Assembly (NCBI RefSeq): GCF_024362695.1
Contig: NC_065429.1
Coordinates: forward strand, 3,876,501 to 3,940,500
DNA length: 64,000 nucleotides
Source: Pectinophora gossypiella
Lineage: Eukaryota > Arthropoda > Insecta > Lepidoptera > Gelechiidae
Direction: 5' to 3'
The stretch's first letter is position 1. Each line of letters begins with the position of its first letter. Under the pieces are notes generated by a model. The model was not told where the DNA came from. It was given only the letters and a program-made list of their open reading frames with translations, and made no database searches. A program made the position numbers and the translations under genes. Positions 1 through 10,156 of this stretch are shown here, piece after piece.

Positions 1-29
1 GATGGATAGGGAGATCGGGCCTTAAACCA

Positions 30-268
30 TCACGCGGGCCCAGTGCGGATTGATGGTTATTAACGACTGCTAATGCAGCCGGGACCAACGGCTTAACGTG
101 CCTTTCGAAGCACGGAGATGAAAACTTTTTTTTTTGTGACAACCAGGTGATTCCAGCGTGTCCTTACCAAACAAAGGACAGTCTAATAAAGTGATTTCGA
201 TAACGTCCCCATCGGCAATCGAAACTGGAGCTCCTCGTGAGTCTAGCGCGCTAACCAATAGACCACAG
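30..268 (-). mobile_element. SINE-B-like tRNA-derived SINE, partial
   Basis: On the minus strand this reads as a degraded tRNA-like head (A-box relic at 251-267, B-box relic at 213-227), then a spacer with a T-run at 125-135, then the core CGGCTTAACGTGCCTTTCGA read on the plus strand. The outer end (about 30-80) differs from the SINE-B tail, so this may be a sister subfamily. It has no visible target duplication. Confidence 0.75.
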
Positions 269-375
269 CTTCTTATTCTTTTTTTAAAAAGCTAGCTCGG
301 TAGTTCTTTTTACATTTTCTCACTTTGGGAACATTTCGTGGAACTTACAGCGTGCGAAAGCCACCGGCGGCTAAA

Positions 376-560
376 ATTCAAGTTCAAATCTCTTTATTCA
401 GTAGGTAACACAGTTACACTTTGAATCGTCATTTTTTACATAACGAACGTCTCATCCGCCTAAGACTACTGCAGCTTCTCACAGCCTGTATAGCCGGGGA
501 AAAGAAGCTGCAAGAAAAACCTCGGCACTGGGCCTTAGACGTTCTTTAAAAAAACATCAA
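376..560 (-). mobile_element. Tail-L: LINE 3' tail, minus
   Basis: One of three long copies (also 36325-36500 and 41831-41995) of a sequence containing CTGCAGCTTCTCACA and ending at TTTATTCAGTAGGTAAC. The copies stop at slightly different points. This fits the 3' untranslated end of a non-LTR retrotransposon, but no coding part is present to assign a clade. Confidence 0.6.
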
Positions 561-1037
561 AATTGTTAAATACAATTTAGTAATGTCTCTGCCTAATATC
601 AGTTTCAAGACAGTTAATCCTATGCAATCACAAGATAAGATATTATATTTTTTTTATAAGTACTTGTTTTTTTTTATTTGATAAGATTTTTTTTATTTAT
701 TTAGATTTTTTACACTTATTTATTTATTTTATATCTTCTAAATAATCACAAAAAATATATTTTTGCGGGTTCGTTTGCGTCGAGCCCAAGTTCAGCTTAC
801 GCGCCGTCTGCAACCAGCTTTAATTAAAGTGCAAATATCTTGGCGCGTTCATTTCGTTTTTGTCTTTGATAATAAATCTTTCTATTTGTCTTGAGGTGGC
901 GGTTATAGGCCATTGTCTTGGTAGTAAGTACTTAGAATTTAAGGCCAAGTTAGACACGTTATTGGAACGATGAATTGACTTTAGCACGCTACCTCTCGTA
1001 ACTAATTACTAGCCTATAAAATACAAGAATTCCTAAA
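561..1037. other. AT-rich stretch, no feature seen
   Basis: Homopolymer runs of T dominate 640-740. I see no long frame, no terminal repeats and no match to other repeats in the window. Confidence 0.5.
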
Positions 1038-1297
1038 GTTTCACAGGGTCCGCTTACCTAACCTGAAGATTTGACAAGTCCGCTTTTTTTACAGAAGCCA
1101 CTGCCTGTCTGACCTTCCAACCCAATGTTAGGACACATACCTCCGAAAATGCATTTCTCAGGAATGTGGATTTCCTCACGATGTCTTCCTTTACGTGAGC
1201 ACGTGATAATCATTTATAATACAAACATGAATTCGAAAACAAATTCGACAATCATTGGTTAAGGCCTGTGCTGGATTCGAACATGCGACCTCAAGAT
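1038..1297 (-). mobile_element. SINE-D, 5'-truncated
   Basis: Reads inward from the tail signature TTTCACAGGGTCCGC through the body to the B-box region GGATTCGAACATGCGACC near 1274-1291. The tRNA-like A-box half is missing and rep-H sequence follows. Compare the complete copies at 42890-43228 and 56871-57209. Confidence 0.8.
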
Positions 1298-1305
1298 GTA
1301 ACAAA

Positions 1306-1413
1306 ATGAACTAAGTACCCAGGCATCACCGAGCTTTCTGTTAGACCAAGGTGATAGGTGAGCCGTATCGCCGTCTATAATGGACGAGCGACCTGTGTTA
1401 GCGAGAACTTCGC
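1306..1413 (-). mobile_element. rep-H fragment
   Basis: Contains GAACTAAGTACCC, GAGCTTTCTGTTAGACC and GAGCCGTATCGCCGTC. The same text recurs at 6277-6400, 18192-18286, 27095-27170, 32858-32955 and 58430-58550. It is probably a short retroposon body; the ends are not defined. Confidence 0.65.
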
Positions 1414-1485
1414 TTCCGCATAAATCCTGATCTTGCTAAAAAGCACTGTGTGGTTTTCACTATAAGATGACAATATAATAATATT

Positions 1486-1860
1486 TATTTATTTATTTAT
1501 TTATAACACACTTACACACTATCATAACATACTCGTTCATACAAACTCACCCTTACACCCACACATACACACTAACATATATAAATACATAATGCACTTA
1601 TTTTGTTACTGACTTATTATCGCTATGATTACGTCTACTATTAGACTTGCATACACTAAACTCGTATACTCACACATTCATATTGCTACTTAACACACAC
1701 CCTTCGTTCTAATACTTAGATGTAAGTTTAATTTTAAGTTTCTTTTGGCAAACTATGCGCCAACATCCCATGTACCCATTTTTCACGGTTTCCCAAGATA
1801 CAGGCTCCGCCTAGTTTGGGAACCTCTGTTCATTTGGATATATTTTAATATAAGTACCCA
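1486..1860 (-). mobile_element. Possible LINE 3' UTR with TTTA tail
   Basis: Starts with five TTTA units (about 1482-1502), followed by a CA-rich stretch and a GC-richer block (GTTTCCCAAGATACAGGCTC). A simple repeat at one end suits the 3' end of a minus-strand non-LTR insertion. There is no coding support, so this is tentative. Confidence 0.35.
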
Positions 1861-2867
1861 TCCTAAAAAAAAAAATTACAGGTGTTCCCCAATACGATAG
1901 TGATGAACATAACTAGTTATAACTAATAACAAACATTGATACCTTTATGAATTCACTCAGAGCACAGAGAAACATGTCCACTTCATTATTAATTACGTCA
2001 ATAGTTCTGAGAGCCCGAGTCAATGGTGCTTCGTTCAGCATGTTGGTTCTCCCGCAATATGGTTTCCTCAGCCAGAAATCCTGGTAACTTGAGCCTGTGC
2101 ACCTGTAGGCATACAGTTGTGTGCCTGTAGATACGGTTTAATATAAACGAAAATTCCAATACTCGACATGTCTATTCAAACGCGATAGCATTAACATGCG
2201 TGTCATCATATCTCCATACAAAATTATTAAAAAAAACTCGTTTCCCCATACAAGTCGTCACGGCTCAATATATTTTTATTGAGGTTTACTAATCGGAAAC
2301 GTTTAATGCATATTTTAATATATCAGGTTTTATTTTTAGGTTTTTGTTATCCATTTTATTATGATAGAATTTTGAAGATAAAAATATTCGTCGCTTTTTA
2401 AAGTAAGCCGCATTTTCGACTAAACTATTAGGTTACACTGCTCAACTCTATTAGGATAACTAACGTGATAACTTCGTCTGGCAATCGTACGCCTGGAGCA
2501 CCAAACAGGGAACACCAATACATTTATCTTTATTAAAATTAAAAAAAAAAAACTTTTTGTCACCTATGGATCTGTTTTTATTTAGTAATCAGAATTTCAT
2601 AAATTATCTTTGACTTAGGAAACTAGTTTAACGTGCATTCCGAAGCACGGAGTATGACGTGTCGTGATGTGATTATAAATGTTGACAGAGTTTATAATAA
2701 ATCTTCACATTTAATCCGCTTCTGTAAGCTTGTGGCTTTATTAAATCATTAATACATAGCGATTAAATGCAAATTACTATAATCATCTCAATCTTGAAAA
2801 GTATATCGATGGGCATTCCGCTATTATTAGGATAAAGTATATCGGGTTTTATATAAATAGAATGTTG
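1861..2867. other. AT-rich stretch with one SINE scrap
   Basis: Mostly featureless. A scrap at about 2627-2656 (TTTAACGTGCATTCCGAAGC) matches the core shared by SINE-A and SINE-B on the minus strand. Confidence 0.45.
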
Positions 2868-3145
2868 TTGGTCGCTAGTTCGAATCCAGCACAGGGATTT
2901 GGAACATAAATGATTATCACGTGGTGAGCGGTGAAGGAAAACATCGTGAGGAAACCCACATTTCCGGGAATTGCATTTTCGGAGTAACTGGTTTTCCTTC
3001 ACCGCTGAGCACGTGGTAATCATTTATGATCCAAACATGAATTCGGAAACAAAATCGACAATCATTGGTTTAGGCCTGTGCTGGATTCGAACCTGCGACC
3101 TCGAAATGAGATGCAAGCGTTCTACCAACTGGGCTACCACGGTTT
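2868..3145. mobile_element. Inverted pair of SINE-D fragments
   Basis: The left arm (2868-2941) is SINE-D on the plus strand starting in the B-box half; the right arm (2992-3145) is SINE-D on the minus strand out to its tRNA-like head. The stretch GATTATCACGTGGTGAGCGG in the left arm faces GCTGAGCACGTGGTAATCAT in the right, with about 50 bp of SINE body between. RNA from this site could fold into a hairpin. Confidence 0.8.
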
Positions 3146-3534
3146 TCAATACTACTTCCGTAATAAACTCAATAATACGAGTAACTCTACCGCTAAGCGA
3201 ATTAAAACATAAAGTCGACCGCACACTGCACCAGTCGTCACTCTGTGAAAAAAAAAAAAACTTGTAAAAAAAAAAACTCATTTGTGATTGGTAACGTCTC
3301 TCGGAACGAATTATGATGGATGACTGCAAGTCGAATGACTCGTGTGACTAATGTACAAATGTAATCTGTGAATGTGGCTGACGTATCGAAATATAATAAG
3401 TTGCTACTTGCCTTTATATTGTAATAAGTAAGTCTGTTTTAATGATTTACTTTGTGGTAGACTCGCAATTGGTAGCCGAAACTTGAACGAAACTAATTGT
3501 ATAATTTAGATTCGATTTAAGACATGTTCACATA

Positions 3535-3864
3535 CATACATACATAAACAGCCTATATACGTCGCACTGCTGGGCACAGGCCTCACCTCAATCAACCGGA
3601 GGAGGCATGGAGCACACTCCACCACGCCGCTCCAATGCGGGTTGGTGGAGGTGTTTTTACAGCTAATAGCCGGGACCAACGGCTTAACGTGCCCTCCGAA
3701 GCACGGAATCATCTTACTTTTTCGGACAATCAGGCGATTCAAGCCTGAAAAGTCCTTGCCAAACAAAGGACAGTCTCACGAAGTGATTTCGACAATTTCC
3801 CCATCGGGAATCGAAACCGGAGCTCCTCCTGAGTCTAGCGTGCTAACCACTAGACCACGGAGGC
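3535..3864 (-). mobile_element. SINE-B, full length, 10-bp TSD
   Basis: Complete 330-bp copy flanked by TGTTCACATA at 3525-3534 and 3865-3874. On the minus strand the order is tRNA-like head (B box near GGTTTCGATTCCCGATGG), spacer with GGACTTTTCAGGC, core CCGTGCTTCGGAGGGCACG, then the tail CAGTGCGACGTATATAGG. The target site is itself the end of a SINE-F copy, so SINE-B is the younger insertion. Confidence 0.92.
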
Positions 3865-3976
3865 TGTTCACATAGAGAAAATTAAATCTAAAAAATATCC
3901 GACTGGGACGGGTCTTGAACCCACAGCTCTTCTCAAGCTGGAACGAGCGTGTTAACCATTACACCAGCGGGTCCTG
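3865..3976 (-). mobile_element. SINE-F, head-to-head partner
   Basis: On the minus strand it starts GACCCGCTGGTGTAATGG, a tRNA-like A box, then GGGTTCAAGACCCGTC as a B box, and ends in AATTTTCTCTATGTGAA. A second copy begins on the plus strand at 3977, so two SINE-F heads face each other. It is not a tRNA gene because the cloverleaf stems do not close. Confidence 0.65.
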
Positions 3977-4140
3977 CTCCTGTCCATGCGAAATTCTCCT
4001 TCTCTGTCCTCTTGTTTGGCTTGTCAAGACAAGAGCTGTTGGTTTGAGTCCCGTCTGAGTCAGAAATTTTTTCGATATAATTTTCTCTTTGTGAGTTTCC
4101 CTAAGCACGACTGAGAGCTTTAAAAACAAAAATCACAAGT
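3977..4140 (+). mobile_element. SINE-F, plus copy
   Basis: Has the B-box-like GGTTTGAGTCCCGTC followed by AATTTTCTCTTTGTGAGTTT and CCCTAAGCA. The same tail recurs at 21995-22180. The A-box half is degraded. Confidence 0.65.
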
Positions 4141-5163
4141 TCAAATGGGATATTTATCTACTATGGGTATTAAGAAAGTCAGAATGTGTTTTGCTTTGTA
4201 TATTTGTGACTCTTTAACAGCAATTCAATTGATTAACAAAATAAAAAAAACACAAAATAAGTGTTTTTATAATTTTTAATTTCTACGTTTTTTTTATTTC
4301 ATCACTGTGACCTTTTATTATTCGAAAGAAGGCCTCTCTAAAACGAATTTAGTAAATTCATTATTGAACCTCGCTACCACCAGGCTACCACTATACAAAC
4401 CAAGAAAACAGTTCATTTTTTCATTATCATTAAACCGTCGGCAATAGGTACTTCTGATCTTAGGAAAAAAAAACTTCACCTATATTCTATACATAGACAG
4501 TCTATAGATAAAAAAAGCAAAGTCACTATCTCAAATGTTAAGAAACATGACTTTCGAAATTTGAAACCTCGCCGCTGATTGGCTGTCAAACGTCGACCGT
4601 CAACCAATACGCGCTCGTCAAACGTCATGACTTGCGTTATCGCACAATTGACTTTGAAAAAAGAATAGATAAAAAATCGGCTTCCGTTAAAGTGGCAATG
4701 GCTCCCGTCCTTTTATGCCGGCCGCTCTGACTCAGATTTTAAAAATAAAAATAATATTTACTTTGAATTTTATGTTTTTCGTTCGGTGGTATTACCCATT
4801 GAAATACAAAGTACCTACCTAAGTATGGCAAATCACGACAATTCTTTTATAAAACATAGTTCCACTGTAATGTTATTTGTAAGAGTAGCTTATATCCTTC
4901 GGGCTACGGAAAGCTTGTGAACACGTTCACTGTCTGTTTGCCTTTTAAAAATCACCTCTAATTACTCATAGGTCTATACCAATCCAGAGTCGACCCGTGT
5001 GAAAAAACAGATATATTTTCATTTCTCTAAGTTTTAACATAATAAAAAAAAAATGCATTTATTTCGGGTAGGTACCCATATTGTAAGATACAATTATGTC
5101 ACTTTAAAATTAAAAGTTATTACAATAAAAAAAATGAAATAAACCCCCTATTTTTCCCTTTGC
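4141..5163. other. No clear feature; CCAAT-like pair
   Basis: AT-rich. A less AT-rich patch at about 4560-4640 carries GATTGG and CCAAT within 40 bp plus repeated TCAAACGTC. This could be a promoter fragment or a decayed MITE, with nothing downstream to decide. Confidence 0.3.
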
Positions 5164-5398
5164 CCCAATCGCCTTCCGTTCCGCAGTACACCGACCAATA
5201 TCTCAATCGGTGATGTTCTAGCTAGAGTCCCACCAGAATCCATTTCCTCGGCCTCCAACCAGTACTGATACCGCTGCTGCCCGGCATCAGGGGTGCGCTT
5301 TTGAAGTAGCGGCGCATACTCGCTACGTCACGAGATCGTCATAGAACCTAAGTAGCATTTTAAAGGTTAGCCTGTCCCAGTGAGCTACCCACTACCGT
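5164..5398 (-). mobile_element. SINE-K copy without tail
   Basis: Nearly identical to 6553-6785: CAATCGCCTTCCGTTCCGCA through GTGAGCTACCCACTAC. The 3' tail seen in the other copy is absent here. Confidence 0.7.
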
Positions 5399-5880
5399 CT
5401 TATGCGTAGTATTATTTTTACTTTTGGCTATGCTTTGACAGACAAGTACTTACCTACTTTTTACCCGACTGCGGCGAAGCAAAAAGCAGAATTATGTGTA
5501 TGTATATTTATCTAATTACATACTTAACATTTACCACATAAAAACCTTCATACAATACGACAATTCCTAACTCACAATAAGGAATAATAATTCCAGGTCT
5601 CCAAGCATAATTTTAGACCTAGAATAACTCTAGATTCTAGCTCAATTCTAATTACAACTGTTCATTTCCGTTTCCTGTTTGGTTTTAATTAAAGTCGCGA
5701 TGGCGCTATCGACGCATACATCTCTAGGTTTTAGTCTAGATTTCTAGATCAAAGCAACTTGGATATGATAGGCAGATTTTCTCGTATATCTTGTATATTG
5801 ATCTCGATACTAATGAGAAGCAAAACATTCTAATAGGCAATAATTCCGATTAAGTAAAAGGTTAACTTTTCCTGTACTTC
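5399..5880. other. AT-rich stretch, no feature seen
   Basis: Only short palindromes built on TCTAGA and CTAGAT near 5630-5750. No frame and no repeat match. Confidence 0.45.
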
Positions 5881-6180
5881 TTCTTCTATCTTGTGGTTTT
5901 TCTGGTGGCAGGGTTACTATTGAGCCGCCAAAGGCCCCTGACATGACTCATGTAACGACTACGTACATACATTAGTAGGTAAGTAGTAACAGGGACCAAC
6001 GGCTTAACATGCCTTCCAAATCTCGGATCGTCTTACTTTCGGACAATCAGGCGATCAGCGTAATGTCCTAACCAAACTTATATCACAAAGTGATTTTTGT
6101 GATATGGCCCCACGGGGATTCGAACCCAGGACCTCCGGATCGTGAGCCCAACGCTCAACCACTGGACCACAGAGGCCGTT
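5881..6180 (-). mobile_element. SINE-A, nearly full length
   Basis: On the minus strand: tRNA-like head GGCCTCTGTGGTCCAGTGG, B box GGGTTCGAATCCCCGTGG, a second region around ATCACTTTGTGA, core CCGTTGGTCCC, then the tail GAGCCGCCAAAGG complement and CTTCTTC-rich end at 5881. The usual full length is 316-331 bp. Confidence 0.9.
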
Positions 6181-6221
6181 ACCTGTGCGACCTGTGAGGC
6201 TGTGTTCCTGTTTACTCATAA

Positions 6222-6402
6222 TTTACATTCATACATAAACTCACGCATATAGTCCCTAATGGGGTGAGCAGAGCCACAAACGAGCATTATAGACGGCGAG
6301 ACGGCTCACCAGCTATCACGTTGGTCTAACAGAAAGCTCGGTGAGGTGTGGGTACTTAGTTCTTCTTGCGATGGATGTACCTCTGAAACCACAATTGGGG
6401 TA
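6222..6402. mobile_element. rep-G scrap joined to rep-H
   Basis: About 6222-6280 is minus-strand rep-G (CTCACGCATATAGTCCCTAATGGGG begins it); it then passes into plus-strand rep-H (TCACGTTGGTCTAACAG, GTGAGGTGTGGGTACTTAG). It is a composite of retroposon pieces and has no duplication that I can see. Confidence 0.6.
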
Positions 6403-6475
6403 GAATCGTGAATGATTATGTTATTAAGTGCCCAAAACTTTTCAATGCTGTTTGATAAACATCCCTCTCTCTCTC

Positions 6476-6785
6476 TCTTTTTATTTAAGAGCTGCTCTTG
6501 TCGGTGGAGTAATCGCCTTCATTACTCCATAGGGCGTGTAGACGGTGGTTGCTCCAATCGCCTTCCGTTCCGCAGTACACCGACCAATTTCTCAATCGGT
6601 GATGTTCTAGCTAGAGCCTTACCAGAATCCATTTCCTCGGCGTCCAACCAGTACTGATACCGCTGCTGCCCGGCATCAGGGGTGCGCTTTTGAAGTAGCG
6701 GCGCCTACTCGCTACGTCACAAGATCGTCATAGAACCTAAGTAGCATTTTATAGGTTAGCCTGTCCCAGTGAGCTACCCACTACG
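6476..6785 (-). mobile_element. SINE-K with RTE-like 3' tail
   Basis: The body at 6553-6785 is the repeat also seen at 5164-5398. The 3' end (6476-6552, read on the minus strand) is GGCGATTACTCCACCGACAA, then GAGC, AGCTCTTAAAT. The same text closes RTE-like LINE copies at 12.3 kb and at the right edge, so this SINE seems to borrow a LINE tail. Confidence 0.65.
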
Positions 6786-7170
6786 TTCTGCTAATCCTAT
6801 CGCTGTTTGGTCGGGGATTGCTTATTTTTATATTCGCAGCTAACCATCATATCTGATGGCCGTTCCACTATCCGCCGCCTGTGGGCCCCGTGGATGGCCC
6901 AGCCTACTACACCACATTGTGTGATTGGCATCACACGTCTCCATTTTACTTCAATCGAGGACTCTAACGGGTTCAAACCGCCGGCTTAAAAACTGTCAAC
7001 TGATTGCCAATGATCAAGAGACATTCCTCTAAACAATTAACTATAATTTGTTAGATTGAAGTAAATTGTTTACAATTGAAATCAATTTTCCAATTTCACG
7101 CCGTTTAGGGTTTGTTGTGGTCCCTCTAGAGGTGTATAAAGTTATGGGTCCCATGATCTTGGATTGAAGT
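6786..7170. other. No feature recognised
   Basis: Includes a GC-richer patch (about 6860-6915, GCCGCCTGTGGGCCCCGTGG) without a long frame. No match to other parts of the window. Confidence 0.4.
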
Positions 7171-7358
7171 TTTGGACCCCGATACCGACCCCGCCGGCGT
7201 GGTCGACGATTTCCCTCTATCAGCAATCGCGGTAGCAATAGGTTCGCGCCCAACTGGGCACCCTCAGGCCTGTTGTCTTAAACTTTGTACCGGGTGAGAG
7301 CCTTCAGTGCTCCTCATTTGTCCGGCCAAGTAGTTAATGCCATCTGCGACAAATCTAC
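7171..7358 (+). mobile_element. Tail-E: LINE 3' tail
   Basis: Shares GACCCCGATACCGACCCCGC, GTTCGCGCCCAACTGGGCAC and GTCCGGCCAAGTAGTTAATG with at least nine other places. Copies differ in 5' start but agree at the 3' end (AATCTACAATAAGTCACG then A-run), as expected of 5'-truncated reverse-transcribed elements. Confidence 0.75.
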
Positions 7359-7680
7359 TTTGTCGCCTTTTATGACATACACGGGAAGATAGGCAGCTGA
7401 ACGCATTCTGTTTTTTCTTTACTCCCAGTCCAGCAGAGGAGAATATGCCAAGGTGTATAAATAGCACAATGACTAGCTACTTTCTTGTTTAACTTCCTGT
7501 ATTACTCATCTGAATTTAGATCTAAATCGGAACGAAGGGTATAGGCACAGAATAGATGATAATTCTCACTGAATGAAGTGTACGCCTACGAACCATAGCT
7601 TCAAGCTACGTTTGTTTAAACAAGACGGGAGTTTCATTTGGAAAAGTGAGTTGGTAGGAACATTTTATAAAGACTGTTTT
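7359..7680. other. Short repeat scrap, otherwise nothing
   Basis: GGGAAGATAGGCAGCTGAAC near 7382 recurs with small changes at about 30310, 36890 and 51715. The remainder is unmatched. Confidence 0.4.
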
Positions 7681-7858
7681 GCTACCAGCACCGTGGGCCA
7701 CTGGTGGTGGACCCCAAATTTTGCATGGGGAGGGTTTCAGGACGTAGGTTAAAAAGTGGAACGGGTTGCCGGCTCAAGTGTTCCCTCCTTACAACATGGG
7801 GTCCTTTAAGCGAAGCGTGAAGAAGCACCTAGTACGCCAGTATGGCAGTCGCAACTGA
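7681..7858 (+). pseudogene. Non-LTR retrotransposon ORF2 C-terminus relic
   Basis: The frame at 7751-7855 reads KKWNGLPAQVFPPYNMGSFK and continues to a TGA at 7856. This matches the familiar end of insect LINE ORF2 proteins (W-N-x-L-P followed by FK and basic residues). Just upstream, another frame has RNILYKDCFA, also typical, so the relic is frameshifted or carries a small insertion. No catalytic reverse transcriptase motif remains. The clade (Jockey- or CR1-like) is inferred only from this C-terminal pattern. Confidence 0.55.
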
Positions 7859-8100
7859 TTCAAAACTGACTCATTGAGTTGCTTTTCAGTTGCTACTGCA
7901 ATTACGGCTTCTCTATGTTTACCATCAGGCATAGTGGAGCCAACATATTTGGCCAAAAAAAAAGGTGCTCACTAAGACGGTATTGTGTAACGACTACATA
8001 TTTACATCAGTAAGTAGTAACCGGGACCAAAATCAAAAAACGATCGAATAAAAAAGTAAAATAACTATTAAAGGAATTCTATTTATTTTAGTTAATTCCG

Positions 8101-8434
8101 CATTATTCCGTTTTTCACAGGGTCCGCTTACCTAACCTGAAGATTTGTCAGGTCCGGTTTTTAACAGAAGCGACTGCCTGTCTGACCTTCCAACCCGCGA
8201 AGGTAAAACCAACCCAATAGAAGTTAAGTCAAATACCTCCGAAAATTCTTTTCTCGGGAATGTGGGTTTCCTCGTGATAGATTCCTTCACCGCTGAGCAC
8301 GTGATAATCATTTATGATCGAAACATGAATTTGAAAACAAATTCGACCATCATTGGTTTAGGCCTGTGCTGGATTCGAACCTGCGACGTCAAATTGAGAG
8401 ACAAAGGTTCTACCTACTGGGTTACCACGGCTCT
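8101..8434 (-). mobile_element. SINE-D, nearly full length
   Basis: From the tail complement CATTATTCCGTTTTTCACAG to the tRNA-like head complement GTTACCACGG. The B box reads GGATTCGAACCTGCGAC on the plus strand. The internal text and length match the 339-bp complete copies. Confidence 0.88.
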
Positions 8435-8745
8435 TTAAAATAAATATAATAGTAAAGGGAAATACTATAAAAGTAGAGAAACAAACCGTCTAACGGAAGT
8501 TATTAGAAGAGTCCAAGAAACTTCATCAAAGCAACCTTATAATTAAAACTGACACAAAAGTTAACAAACTATAATACTTAATTACTTGCTAAGTACTAAA
8601 TAATAGTCAAATGGAAGTCTTAAAATAACGGAACTTAACTTTGTTTTTAGAAAACTTAATTATAAATTCTGGATTAAACTTAACTAAGTCCATGGATGGC
8701 CACAGAGTAAAAAAAAACTTGATATTTTCCATAACTTGCAGGGCA
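8435..8745. other. AT-rich stretch, no feature seen
   Basis: No repeats shared with the rest of the window and no frame of note. Confidence 0.45.
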
Positions 8746-9090
8746 AGAGATACGGTGTTAGTGACATAGTAACGAAAACTAATTCAGACCATGATTCTGA
8801 GTTAATATCATGTGGAATTTTCCGTCGCAAAATTCTATACTTTTCTATTGCATACTTTTCTTACGGAAAATTCCACTTGATATTACAACAACATAAACTG
8901 CCTATATACGTCCCACTGCTGGGCACAGGCCTCCCCTCAATCAACCGGAGAGGCCACTTGATATTAACTCAGAATAATGAGCTGAATCATCCCTCTCAGT
9001 ATCGTTACGATGCCACTTACCACCCGTACAAGTACATACAGGTAGCCATAGAAGTAGATATGGGTGTTAGTGACACCGTAACGAAAACTT
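8746..9090. mobile_element. MITE-C copy with SINE-B inserted
   Basis: Dimeric inverted structure of the MITE-C family: GGTGTTAGTGACATAGTAAC, then CATGATTCTGAGTTAATATC, its inverted partner CCACTTGATATTAACTCAG, then a second start GGTGTTAGTGACACCGTAAC. The outer left end is degraded. A SINE-B fragment lies at 8886-8953. Confidence 0.8.
8886..8953 (-). mobile_element. 5'-truncated SINE-B, 13-bp TSD
   Basis: Only the last part of SINE-B (CTGCCTATATACGTCCCACT onward). It is flanked by CCACTTGATATTA at 8873-8885 and 8954-8966, a perfect 13-bp duplication of MITE-C sequence. Target-primed reverse transcription explains both the truncation and the duplication. Confidence 0.92.
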
Positions 9091-9171
9091 AGAGGGGTGA
9101 TTCTTATTGGTGATTGAATAATGACATTTTGATAAGACTTACTTCTTATTTCTTACTGATGTAATCAATCA

Positions 9172-9216
9172 ATCAATAATACTTTATTGCACAACGACAT
9201 ATACAAAAAACATAAA
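9172..9216 (-). mobile_element. Tail-I scrap
   Basis: AATACTTTATTGCACAACG is the end of a tail family (complement CAATAAAGTATT) that recurs at 10536, 17272, 35149, 40668, 51422, 52686 and 59046. Confidence 0.5.
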
Positions 9217-9224
9217 CATACGAA

Positions 9225-9352
9225 TAAAAATGATGTAAGTAAGTAGTCGTTACATGAGCCATGTCAGTGGCCTTTAGCGGCTCAATAGTAACCCTGACAC
9301 CAGGGTTGATGGGGTTGGTAATCCACCTCACAACCCACACGATAGAAGAAGA
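9225..9352 (+). mobile_element. SINE-A 3' fragment
   Basis: 5'-truncated: AAGTAGTCGTTACATGAGCC to CCACACGATAGAAGAAGAAG. The head and core are absent. Confidence 0.85.
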
Positions 9353-9514
9353 AGATTCATTTCTGTCAGTCGTAATCTGAGTACTCACACCTTTCACTCA
9401 TAAATCCTTCTTTACACAATCCATTCACACTTTCCTACCCACACACACTTTCCTTTCCTTGTTACCTACCTATAAGAATTAATAGTAAAGGAGATCATCG
9501 GATTTCGGCCCAGA

Positions 9515-9815
9515 AGTCAAAGTGCCGGCCAGAAAATAATTTTGCTATATTCCGTTAGATCTTATCAGTCTGAGCATTTATTACTATGGCACCAAAGGTG
9601 TAGGGTCAATATCTTCGGTTTTATTCGAATTAAAAAAACTGTATTTTTCATACATTTTTGGTGAAAATGTAAAGTGCCGGCCAAGTAACAATAATGGTAT
9701 ATATCCTTAGAACTTATCCGTCTGAGCATATATATTTTTATTTTCTTAAGGACACCCACAGTGTGATAAGTGTAGGAGGATGATGAAGTAACTAATCTGT
9801 TCGAGTCTGACCGCA
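9515..9815. repeat. Two-unit tandem repeat, about 153-bp period
   Basis: AAAGTGCCGGCCA occurs near 9517 and again near 9670, each followed at similar spacing by CTTATC(A/C)GTCTGAGCAT. The units are diverged. It may be a remnant of a longer satellite or subterminal repeats of an undescribed transposon. Confidence 0.6.
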
Positions 9816-10156
9816 ATGCCACCTAGAGTCGATGACGATACCGTTTACCTAGTATATATCTGTTATAATTATAATAAAATATATAATAAAAACCACACTA
9901 ATACATGTAGAATGCAACCAAATGACTCAGACGTTAGAAACAAGTCTTGCGGGAAGTGGACGCAAAAAGTGCCTTCCACTTGTGCCTACTTGGTTAGTGC
10001 CCATCGCATCGCTAGACTGTAACGGTTTTTTATGTCATTAGTTTTATTATAATCACTAGTTTTGTACTGCGGATTAAAACTCGCATACTCGTAATATTGT
10101 CAACTCACTCAGTACCTACTGTACTCTGGTAATGATAACAATCGGTGTCCGAAGGA
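9816..10156. other. No feature recognised
   Basis: A short open frame exists but has no domain character; the stretch is AT-rich. Confidence 0.4.

Noticed and set aside
3897..3976. tRNA gene candidate on the minus strand
   Set aside because: Followed by SINE-F tail, and a second head follows at 3977; cloverleaf stems are not formed.
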